Shown in pieces: positions 6,596-12,749 of a stretch of 14,460 bases of DNA. Under the pieces are notes generated by a model. That model saw nothing but the letters and a program-made list of their open reading frames with translations. It ran no database searches and had not been told where the DNA came from. A program made the position numbers and the translations under genes. Source of the DNA: an uncultured Eubacterium sp. (GTDB lineage: Bacteria > Bacillota > Clostridia > Oscillospirales > Acutalibacteraceae); NCBI GenBank assembly GCA_902462495.1, contig CABQCC010000040.1, positions 1 to 14,460 of the forward strand. Direction: 5' to 3'. The first letter of the stretch is position 1. Each line of letters opens with the position of its first letter.

Positions 6596-7768
6596 ATGAA
6601 TATAAGAGAGGAATCACTCCAAAAGCACTACGAATGGAACGGAAAAATTGAAGTTATTGCCAAAGCAAAGGTAAACGACAGCAAGTCACTTTCACTTGCA
6701 TACACACCGGGTGTTGCAGAACCTTGCCTTGAAATCCAAAAGGACTACAACAAAAGCTATGAACTCACAAGAAGAAACAATCTTGTAGCAGTTATCACAG
6801 ACGGCTCTGCTGTTCTCGGTCTTGGCGACATCGGACCTGAAGCAGGTATGCCTGTTATGGAGGGCAAATGCGTACTTTTCAAGGAATTCGGCGATGTTGA
6901 CGCATTCCCTCTTTGCGTAAGAACAAAGGATGTTGACGAGTTTGTTCAAACCGTTTACAACATTTCAGGCTCATTCGGCGGTATCAACCTTGAGGATATT
7001 TCTGCACCTCGTTGCTTTGAGATTGAAGAAAAGCTCAAAAAAATGTGCGACATTCCTATTTTCCACGATGACCAGCACGGCACAGCAGTTGTTGTTTCTG
7101 CCGCTCTCATCAACGCAACAAAGATTATCGGCAAAGATTTGGGCGAATGCAAGGCTGTTATCAACGGTTCGGGTGCCGCAGGCACAGCTATTGCAAAGCT
7201 CCTTATGACTCTCGGCTTAAAGGATGTTATCCTCTGCGACAGAACAGGCGCTATCTATGAGGGAAGAGAAAACCTCAACCCGTCAAAGGCTGAAATTGCA
7301 AAGGTTACAAACCGTGGAATGGTTAAGGGCGGACTCAAGGACGCTATCGTCGGCACAGATATTTTCATCGGTGTTTCTGCTCCGGGCGTTCTCACCGAAG
7401 AAATGATTAAGACAATGCACAAAGACCCTATTGTACTTGCAATGGCTAACCCTACACCTGAAATTATGCCGGACGAAGCAAAGGCAGCAGGTGCAAAAAT
7501 CGTTGGTACAGGCCGTTCGGACTTCCCTAACCAAATCAACAATGTTGTTGCATTCCCCGGCATTTTCAGAGGTGCACTTGATGTAAGAGCATCTGCTATC
7601 ACAGAGAATATGAAAATTGCGGCAGCTTACGCTATCGCTTCTCTTGTCGATGACGACAAACTCAACGAGGACTACATTCTTCCATACGCATTTGATGAAA
7701 GAATCAAAGACACAGTTGCAAATGCAGTTGCCGAAGCAGCTCGCAAAGACGGCGTAGCAAGAATCTAA
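6596..7768 (+). CDS. Malic enzyme (oxidative decarboxylation of malate to pyruvate)
   Basis: Converts L-malate and NAD(P)+ to pyruvate, CO2 and NAD(P)H in the cytoplasm. At 390 residues it is the short bacterial form without a C-terminal phosphotransacetylase domain. Motifs are the catalytic tyrosine Y36 in LAYTPGVAEPC, K91 in MEGKCVLFKEF, the metal ligands E133-D134 in NLEDISAPRCFEIEE and D158 in HDDQHGT, the Rossmann loop GSGAAG (191-196), ANPTPEI (284-290), and GTGRSDFPNQINN (304-316). AAAGGA (6580-6585) precedes the ATG by ten bases. No strong promoter was seen in the 64 bases between the long hairpin and the start, so transcription may come from a weak local promoter or from read-through. 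Coenzyme preference cannot be decided by eye. Confidence 0.95.
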   Translation: MNIREESLQKHYEWNGKIEVIAKAKVNDSKSLSLAYTPGVAEPCLEIQKDYNKSYELTRRNNLVAVITDGSAVLGLGDIGPEAGMPVMEGKCVLFKEFGDVDAFPLCVRTKDVDEFVQTVYNISGSFGGINLEDISAPRCFEIEEKLKKMCDIPIFHDDQHGTAVVVSAALINATKIIGKDLGECKAVINGSGAAGTAIAKLLMTLGLKDVILCDRTGAIYEGRENLNPSKAEIAKVTNRGMVKGGLKDAIVGTDIFIGVSAPGVLTEEMIKTMHKDPIVLAMANPTPEIMPDEAKAAGAKIVGTGRSDFPNQINNVVAFPGIFRGALDVRASAITENMKIAAAYAIASLVDDDKLNEDYILPYAFDERIKDTVANAVAEAARKDGVARI

Positions 7769-7803
7769 CCTATTCCCCATAAAATATAAAACTCACAAAA
7801 TAG

Positions 7804-7832
7804 AAAAGTGGAGGACTGCCCTCCACTTTTTT
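7804..7832. terminator. Bidirectional terminator between malic enzyme and the DUF2207 gene
   Basis: A perfect 11-base-pair stem, AAAAGTGGAGG (7804-7814) with CCTCCACTTTT (7820-7830), loop ACTGC. On the plus strand it runs into six T residues (7827-7832); on the minus strand the A-rich arm and following bases give a T-rich tail. It serves both convergent transcripts. Confidence 0.92.
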
Positions 7833-7845
7833 AATATTCTGTTTT

Positions 7846-9552
7846 TTACCAGCTTCCGCCTCCGCCTCCGCCGAAGCCTCCGCCTGAAAATCCGCCGCCT
7901 CCGCTGAAGCCACCGCCTCCGCCATACGAACTGCCGTTATGCTCTGACGGTTTAGGAGTTACAATGGTGTCGCCCATTCGTGGCACACTGCTACGCATAA
8001 AGTTTGCCATCCAAATGTAAGTGTACGGGTTACTGCCGTAATACCAATGAGGTGGGTCCATAGCTATCTTTTCAAATTTTCTTATCCACTTTGACGACAC
8101 GCCCAAAACATAGGCATACGGCAAAATGTCATAAAAATAACTCGGGTTTTCCTCAACAAGCGCTTCGAGTCTTTCCTTTTCGGCTGTTTCCAAAAAGGTC
8201 TTGAAACTCTTAACCTTGCAAAGATTTTCGTATCCCTCGTTGCTTCTTTTCCGTACAAAGAACGAAAGCAAGAAGCTAATCACAGCAAGCACAAAACCTA
8301 TACGCAAAGCAGTTGCCGTTGTTTTCGAAACAAATGTAAATGTAGAAATAACGCACGACAAAGCAAACGAACCGAAAGAAAGCACCCAGCACAAAACACG
8401 AAGCAACAGCGATTTGGAATCGAACGCCTTTGCTTGATTTACTCTGACAACATACCTGTTTGAAATATTCTCGGCTGTGCCCGCCATACGATATTGCAAT
8501 TCCTTGACATAAGTGCCTTTGAGCTTGCCGTTTTTGAACAACGAATCGAACAACTGTCTTTTGTCCTCGTCATCGCCGTCATAATTGCGAAGCCTGTGGA
8601 TATAGGTATCCTTGCTGTCCTCCGTTATTTCAATAAATCCCTCGTTTGCAAGTTCAATGAGCAATGCAACAATTTCTTTTTTCTCAACTTTTCCGTTGTA
8701 CCAATAAGAAACTTCAAGGCTGTTCATACCCTCCGGCGGATAAAACTCAACGGTTTCGATAACCTTTTTATCCTTGCCGAATTTCAACCAAATGATGAGA
8801 ACAACTGCGAATGCAACCGCAGGAAGCCCAATCATAAACGCATCAAACATTTTTTCGTGAGCATAATCAAAGGTGAAGTATCCCTCGTCAAGTTCTGTCC
8901 TGACGGTGAGCGCTTCGTGCTCTCCCAACGGTGCGGTTGTGTGACCGCTAATCACCTTTCCGTCAACCTTATAGTCAACAATATCCGTTCCGACAACTCC
9001 GTATCTGCCGGTTGAAAATCCGAGTTTGGAACTGTCAAATTCCTTTGGCATAGTGATGGTAAAATTACACTTGTCAATAACCGTGTCCCAACCGTCACCG
9101 ATGATGTTGAAATAAAACTCATCGGCATCGGTCACATAATCGGGTCCGACATAATAATCATACGAAATGGTGTAGGATTTTTCACCGATTACGGTTTCGT
9201 CCTCGTCACCGATTTGCATAACAAAATTATCATTTTCTATGGAATTACTCGTTTTGTCGCTGCATTTTGCGTGCCTGATTTTCACCTTGACATTGCTGGA
9301 AGTTTCGTCTGCTCTGTACACAGTGAAGCGAGTCGGAATATAGCGATAAATTCCGTGCTTTTGCCGATTAAAAAAGCAGTCAATATTCTCTGTAATATGA
9401 TAGCTGTTGTCCTCGTTTACAGTAATATTTACATCATAATTCTTGATATAGTACGGATAAGTTGAATAATCTTCTGCAAGCACGGTCACACTTGAGCCAA
9501 GAAAAAGTACAAGGCACAGCGTAAACAGAAACACATATTTAACCTTTTTCAT
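7846..9552 (-). CDS. DUF2207 domain membrane protein with glycine-rich C-terminus
   Basis: A 568-residue exported membrane protein. Residues 1-26 form a signal peptide ending near VLA-ED. Residues 30-235 are the extracellular DUF2207 domain (INVNEDNSYHITE-type beta strands, then IYRYIP). One helix lies at about 236-257 and a hydrophobic hairpin at about 385-433, with a cytoplasmic segment between. The last 26 residues are a Gly/Ser/Phe tail (GGGGFSGGGF pattern) ending in W, typical of this family and of TPM-domain proteins. The biochemical role of the family is unknown. Its ATG shares one base with the stop codon of the LemA gene (TGATG), so the pair is almost certainly translated together. 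The good ribosome site of the unit is upstream of LemA. The shared terminator at 7804-7832 ends the transcript. Confidence 0.88.
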   Translation of the reverse strand: MKKVKYVFLFTLCLVLFLGSSVTVLAEDYSTYPYYIKNYDVNITVNEDNSYHITENIDCFFNRQKHGIYRYIPTRFTVYRADETSSNVKVKIRHAKCSDKTSNSIENDNFVMQIGDEDETVIGEKSYTISYDYYVGPDYVTDADEFYFNIIGDGWDTVIDKCNFTITMPKEFDSSKLGFSTGRYGVVGTDIVDYKVDGKVISGHTTAPLGEHEALTVRTELDEGYFTFDYAHEKMFDAFMIGLPAVAFAVVLIIWLKFGKDKKVIETVEFYPPEGMNSLEVSYWYNGKVEKKEIVALLIELANEGFIEITEDSKDTYIHRLRNYDGDDEDKRQLFDSLFKNGKLKGTYVKELQYRMAGTAENISNRYVVRVNQAKAFDSKSLLLRVLCWVLSFGSFALSCVISTFTFVSKTTATALRIGFVLAVISFLLSFFVRKRSNEGYENLCKVKSFKTFLETAEKERLEALVEENPSYFYDILPYAYVLGVSSKWIRKFEKIAMDPPHWYYGSNPYTYIWMANFMRSSVPRMGDTIVTPKPSEHNGSSYGGGGGFSGGGGFSGGGFGGGGGGSW

Positions 9553-10118
9553 CAGAATTCAACCTTTACAGCTTCTCTTTGAGCAGAATCTTCTACTACA
9601 AACATTTCTCTCTTTTCAAAATGGAACATAGACGCAACAATGCTTGACGGGAACATTTCAACAACATTGTTATACTGCTTTACAACAGCATTGTAGAACT
9701 TTCTTGCATTCGAAATGTCCTCTTCTGTCTTTTTGAGTTGAGCGTTCAAATCCATAAAATTTTGGTTTGCTTTGAGTTCCGGATATTGCTCCGCAACAAC
9801 ATTGAGACTCTTTATAGCTGTGTTAAGCTCCGCATTTGCCTCAAGCTTTTGCTGTGAGTTCATTGACGAATAGCCGTTGTTTCGTGCAGAAATAACCTTT
9901 TCAAGGGTTTCCGCCTCGTGCTTTGCATAGCCCTTGACCGACGCAACAATGTTCGGAATTAAATCCCATCTCTTTTTGAGATAAACATCCATCGTGGAAA
10001 ATGCTTCCTCAACGCTGTTCTTTGATTTTACAAGCTTATTGTAGGTTGCACCGATATACACCCCGATAAGCACAATCAAAGCAACAACAACGATTAAAAC
10101 AATAGTTCCTGTGTTCAT
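9552..10118 (-). CDS. lemA: LemA family protein
   Basis: A 188-residue protein with one N-terminal membrane helix (about 4-24), then a helical domain with the LemA pattern YNKLVKSKNSVEEAFSTMDV, YLKKRWDLIPN and VKGYAKHE, and the conserved NAELNTAIKSL and FMDLNAQLKKTEEDI segments. LemA proteins are thought to have the N-terminus outside and the helical bundle as the main domain; the molecular role is not settled. AGGAGG lies about nine bases before the ATG, and a sigma-A promoter is at 10162-10190. It is the first gene of a two-gene unit with the DUF2207 protein, a pairing seen in many bacteria, which suggests the products act together at the membrane. Confidence 0.92.
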   Translation of the reverse strand: MNTGTIVLIVVVALIVLIGVYIGATYNKLVKSKNSVEEAFSTMDVYLKKRWDLIPNIVASVKGYAKHEAETLEKVISARNNGYSSMNSQQKLEANAELNTAIKSLNVVAEQYPELKANQNFMDLNAQLKKTEEDISNARKFYNAVVKQYNNVVEMFPSSIVASMFHFEKREMFVVEDSAQREAVKVEF

Positions 10119-10161
10119 AATAAATTACCTCCTGTTGTTTAAAATTATATTCTGTAATTTT

Positions 10162-10190
10162 AATATAGCACATAAATTTTCATTTAACAA
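10162..10190 (-). promoter_or_regulatory. Promoter of lemA-DUF2207
   Basis: On the minus strand TTGTTA (10190-10185), 17 bases, TATATT (10167-10162) with TG one base upstream of the -10. Expected start near 10155 gives a leader of about 37 bases. Its -35 directly abuts the T-tail of the upstream terminator (10191-10226). Confidence 0.75.
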
Positions 10191-10226
10191 GAAAAAAAGG
10201 ATATATTCGTTTGAGAATATATCCTT
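10191..10226 (-). terminator. Terminator of the reduced P-type ATPase gene
   Basis: A perfect 12-base-pair AT-rich stem, AAGGATATATTC (10197-10208) with GAATATATCCTT (10215-10226), loop GTTTGA. On the minus strand it is followed by a run of T residues (10198-10192). It starts six bases after the stop codon. Confidence 0.9.
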
Positions 10227-10231
10227 ATAAT

Positions 10232-11419
10232 TTATTTTCGTTTGATTGAAATTGCTCGTGCGGAGTTTGCAACTGCAAGCAGACACACGCCGATATCGCC
10301 AAAAATCGCAAACCACATCGGAATACTCTTTGCAAGCACAACATCAAGAATTAAAATTACAAGCTTTACGGCAACGGAGAAATAAATATTTTCCATTGCA
10401 ATTGCGTGAATTTTCTTTGCGTTCTTCTTCACATCATCAATTGTGCTGTCGGAATAATTAATCATCACCATATCGGCAAGGTTAACCGCATCTCCCGTGC
10501 AATCCTCCCCGACTGCAACGGCAATGTCGGCAGCCTCAATCATTGTCAAATCATTGTGTCCCTTACCAAGATAAATAACCTTGTGACCGTTGTTTTGAAG
10601 CACCTTGATGTCGTCAATGCTCTTGTCATCTTCATAAGTAATCACTGTGTCGCAAGCATTGATTTCGTCCATAGTTGAAGTATTCTTAACAAACACATTG
10701 TCCTTTGAGCAAGCTCCGATTCCTGCGCTGTAGCAAAGCGGAATTGAAATAACAATCGCACACGGACAACCGACAACAAGTGCGGCAAAGCCTCTGTGCA
10801 ACCATTCGTGCCACTCTGCTTTGAAGAAAAGCGGAGGAACAACAACAATTGCAACCGCAATTATGCAAATAGCCGGTGTGTATATCCTTGCAAATTTGGT
10901 AATCATTTGCTCGGTTCGGCTCTCCTTATTGTCGTAATGGCGAGGCAATGTGTAAGTCTTATGCTTTTGTGAAAGAATAATATCAATCGACTTTCTGCTT
11001 TTTGAAACTGCAAGTCCTTGAATAAACTCACCGATTGTAAACAAAAGAACAACTGCAACACCCTCGGTGTATTCCTTTATTACAAAAGCACCGATGCTCG
11101 CAAAACTCATAAGGAAGTTTTCATCAAAAAATCTGCCGTGGATTACGCTGTCCGCCGCATCTCTGACAATGTCAAAGCCAACCATAAGATAAGAAATCAG
11201 ATAGCACACAAGATAAGCATAGCTCGGCAGCTCAGTAAATTCGCTGATAATATATCCTGCCGCAAAGAAAACCGCACTTATGATAATCTTTGTGAGTTTT
11301 TCTTTTTTATGCTCATTAAAGTGATCCTCACCGCAACAACCGCAGCCGTGATTGTCGGGAGTATGATTGTCACAGCAGTTTTCGTAATCGTGGTGGTGGG
11401 TATGATTATGTTCACTCAT
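10232..11419 (-). CDS. Reduced heavy-metal P-type ATPase homologue lacking the catalytic domains
   Basis: A 395-residue relative of Zn/Cd/Pb P1B ATPases (ZntA/CadA, usually above 600 residues). The N-terminus (1-37) has nine His and five Cys, a likely metal-binding tail. All eight membrane helices can be placed (about 43-60, 66-85, 101-117, 119-137, 178-200, 208-236, 344-362, 366-386). The CPC motif is C218-P-C220, and the TM7 lysine (K352) and TM8 aspartate (D375) of the Zn subgroup are kept. The actuator domain with TGE is gone: SRKSIDIILS (141-150) leads within about 17 residues to SRTEQMITKFARIYTP. The DKTGT site and nucleotide domain are gone: NACDTVITY leads straight to EDDKSIDDI, and GDGxND reads GKGHND (285-290). 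It therefore cannot phosphorylate or pump. The frame is intact, with AGAGGTG six bases before the ATG, its own promoter and a terminator. The GTG at 11428 lies inside that site and is rejected as start. It may be a passive channel, sensor, metal buffer or decaying gene. Confidence 0.85.
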   Translation of the reverse strand: MSEHNHTHHHDYENCCDNHTPDNHGCGCCGEDHFNEHKKEKLTKIIISAVFFAAGYIISEFTELPSYAYLVCYLISYLMVGFDIVRDAADSVIHGRFFDENFLMSFASIGAFVIKEYTEGVAVVLLFTIGEFIQGLAVSKSRKSIDIILSQKHKTYTLPRHYDNKESRTEQMITKFARIYTPAICIIAVAIVVVPPLFFKAEWHEWLHRGFAALVVGCPCAIVISIPLCYSAGIGACSKDNVFVKNTSTMDEINACDTVITYEDDKSIDDIKVLQNNGHKVIYLGKGHNDLTMIEAADIAVAVGEDCTGDAVNLADMVMINYSDSTIDDVKKNAKKIHAIAMENIYFSVAVKLVILILDVVLAKSIPMWFAIFGDIGVCLLAVANSARAISIKRK

Positions 11420-11445
11420 AAAATTCACCTCTTCAAAATAGAATA

Positions 11446-11474
11446 ATTATATCACAATAATTTCAACATTACAA
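11446..11474 (-). promoter_or_regulatory. Promoter of the reduced P-type ATPase gene
   Basis: On the minus strand TTGTAA (11474-11469), 17 bases, TATAAT (11451-11446), with TG one base upstream of the -10. Expected start near 11439 gives a leader of about 20 bases, so there is little room for leader-based control. No metal-regulator palindrome was recognised. Confidence 0.75.
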
Positions 11475-11533
11475 CAAACAAATCCTCAAAACGGCTGTTT
11501 TTTGTCAAGTGATATGACGATTTTTTGTAAAAA

Positions 11534-11559
11534 GTTACAAAAGTTACATAAAGGTTACA
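11534..11559 (+). promoter_or_regulatory. WalR-like direct repeats upstream of the CHAP gene
   Basis: GTTACA occurs three times, at 11534-11539, 11543-11548 and 11554-11559. Read on the minus strand, the last two are TGTAAC-N5-TGTAAC, an exact fit to the published WalR (YycF) consensus TGTWAH-N5-TGTWAH; the third copy follows after three bases. WalR controls peptidoglycan hydrolase genes in Firmicutes, and a CHAP hydrolase gene lies downstream. The site would sit at about -60 to -75 from the predicted start. The regulator itself is not in the window. Confidence 0.55.
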
Positions 11560-11600
11560 AATCTGTTGTATATTTTTCACATAGATTACAAAATGTCACA

Positions 11601-11611
11601 TTTGGTATAAT
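11601..11611 (+). promoter_or_regulatory. Extended -10 promoter of the CHAP gene
   Basis: TATAAT (11606-11611) preceded by TGG forms an extended -10 element. At 16-18 bases upstream there is no recognisable -35, which fits an activator-dependent promoter and the WalR-like repeats further up. Predicted start is near 11618. The leader of about 120 bases contains two small hairpins: CGAAAA/TTTTCG (11665-11670 with 11677-11682) and a nine-pair stem (11696-11704 with 11711-11719) ending ten bases before the ribosome site. Confidence 0.6.
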
Positions 11612-11740
11612 ATTAGCGTTGTGTCAAAGCAACAACAAACAAATACATATTAAGCGAGTTGAATCGAAAACATTGATTTTCGTAATCATCAAAAAGCGAG
11701 AATATAGTTTTATTTTCGCCAAAGAAAAAGGAAGGCATCT

Positions 11741-12442
11741 ATGACTAAGAAGAAAACCCTGCTTATAATTCCGTTTGTAATAATTATGAGCCTCGTGCTT
11801 TCGCTCATTACTCCTGCACTTTGCTATGCAGACGACAGCGACTATGAGCCTCGTTTGACAGCACCAAGCTCATCAAACGCATATTACAACAGAGAGCTTA
11901 ACCGTTACTTTCAGGTTGGCTCGGGTATGCCAAACTGTGTGGCATATGCCTATGGCAGAATTTACGAAATGAACGGTGAAGCACCGCTTATCACTCACGG
12001 CAGTGCCGGTGATTGGTATTTCATCAACAAATCAAACGGCTACTACGAATACGGAAGTGAGCCAAAACTCGGCGCAGTTGCCTGCTGGAGCAGACATGTT
12101 GCCGTGGTTGAAAAGATTGACGACAACGGCGTCACACTTTCAGAATCACATTGGCACGGAAGATATTTCAACACAGTAACCTACTCAAATCTTTCGTCAC
12201 ACTACGGACAAACCTTTTACGGCTACATTTACACCTACAACGGCGGTGTAACAAAAGAGTTGGAGAAAAAACTCCTTAACGCCACAAATCAAAATTCGGA
12301 CAAATTTATGACCGAAAAGGCACGCACCGTTGATGTGCAAAATCAGTTTACCCTTGCAACCATGAACATTGCGGAAAACAGCGAGGAACAAATCGACCCT
12401 CCTGTTTTGACCTTGGCAGACAAATTGAGCACAAACAGATAA
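11741..12442 (+). CDS. Secreted CHAP-domain peptidoglycan hydrolase
   Basis: A 233-residue exported protein with a signal peptide (basic KKK, hydrophobic 7-28, likely cleavage after CYA at 30). Residues about 50-165 form a CHAP (Cys/His amidase or endopeptidase) domain: catalytic C66 in MPNCVAYAYGRIYE, H119 in CWSRHVAVVEKI, and an acidic partner probably E135 in TLSESHWHG. These enzymes cut amide bonds in the peptide part of peptidoglycan. The tail (about 170-233) is hydrophilic with no recognised wall-binding, SH3 or LysM domain, so attachment to the wall is unexplained. GGAAGG lies seven bases before the ATG. It is monocistronic, with a WalR-like site upstream and a hairpin terminator downstream, which suggests a role in growth-linked wall turnover. 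Confidence 0.88.
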   Translation: MTKKKTLLIIPFVIIMSLVLSLITPALCYADDSDYEPRLTAPSSSNAYYNRELNRYFQVGSGMPNCVAYAYGRIYEMNGEAPLITHGSAGDWYFINKSNGYYEYGSEPKLGAVACWSRHVAVVEKIDDNGVTLSESHWHGRYFNTVTYSNLSSHYGQTFYGYIYTYNGGVTKELEKKLLNATNQNSDKFMTEKARTVDVQNQFTLATMNIAENSEEQIDPPVLTLADKLSTNR

Positions 12443-12475
12443 AACAAATCAAAAACTAAATCGTTAATATGTAAA

Positions 12476-12508
12476 AAAAGACTGTAAGCAACGAACTTAC
12501 AGTCTTTT
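12476..12508 (+). terminator. Terminator of the CHAP gene
   Basis: A perfect 13-base-pair stem, AAAAGACTGTAAG (12476-12488) with CTTACAGTCTTTT (12496-12508), seven-base loop. The T-run is only four bases and falls within the arm. The right arm can instead pair ACAGTCT (12499-12505) with AGACTGT (12510-12516) at the edge of the adjoining inverted-repeat element, so two exclusive folds exist. Confidence 0.7.
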
Positions 12509-12596
12509 CAGACTGTTGAGAAAGTTTCTGAATTTCGTTTTCTTGAGAAGGAAGATGTACGATGGTACCTCGACTGAGCAAAAAACGAAAAACGCC

Positions 12597-12631
12597 AAAA
12601 ATGCCGTAGGTATCAAACCTACGGCATTTTT
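12597..12631. terminator. Perfect 15-base-pair hairpin, possibly a bidirectional terminator
   Basis: AAAAATGCCGTAGGT (12597-12611) pairs perfectly with ACCTACGGCATTTTT (12617-12631) around loop ATCAA. Both strands end in a T5 run, so it could stop transcripts from the CHAP gene side and from the ABC-F side. It lies inside the inverted-repeat element and may be part of that element rather than host termination machinery. Confidence 0.6.
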
Positions 12632-12644
12632 AAAACCCCACCGT

Positions 12645-12686
12645 CAACACTTCGTGTTGCCACCTCCCCTTACATTTAATGGGAGG
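12645..12686. repeat. REP-like pair of hairpins
   Basis: CAACAC-TTC-GTGTTG (12645-12659) is immediately followed by CCTCCC (12663-12668) pairing with GGGAGG (12681-12686). From memory, similar pairs of a short palindrome with a CCTCCCC/GGGGAGG palindrome recur between genes in gut Firmicutes, and a spurious proline-rich reading frame usually crosses them, as one does here. The function of such units is unknown. Confidence 0.5.
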
Positions 12687-12749
12687 CATAATTCGGTTGA
12701 TTATATTTAGGCGTGTTTCAGGAGCTTTATCGACAGTCTTTTGTTTTAA

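Larger units (their letters stand above)
12510..12739. mobile_element. MITE-like element bounded by 23-base imperfect inverted repeats
   Basis: The left end (12510-12532) begins AGACTGTTGAGAAAG and ends CTGAA. The right end (12717-12739), read on the minus strand, begins AGACTGTCGATAAAG and also ends CTGAA; 19 of 23 positions match. The 230-base segment holds no credible gene but several strong hairpins. This shape fits a non-autonomous miniature element or a large REP-like repeat. No transposase is present, and no clear target-site duplication was found beyond short T runs on both sides. Genome-wide copies would be needed to confirm it. It fills nearly all of the gene-free stretch 12443-12749 between the CHAP and ABC-F genes. 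Confidence 0.45.

Noticed and set aside
10232..11419. Annotating the reduced ATPase as a working cadmium/zinc pump
   Set aside because: No TGE, DKTGT or nucleotide-binding domain is present in any reading frame of the region, so the pump cycle is impossible; sequence similarity of the membrane part alone would mislead.
11502..11744. 80-residue plus-strand frame upstream of the CHAP gene
   Set aside because: It spans the WalR-like repeats, promoter and leader of the CHAP gene, has no ribosome site of note and no family resemblance.
12516..12710. 64-residue plus-strand frame, proline-rich at its end
   Set aside because: It runs through the hairpins of the inverted-repeat element; such frames are typical artefacts of REP-like units.
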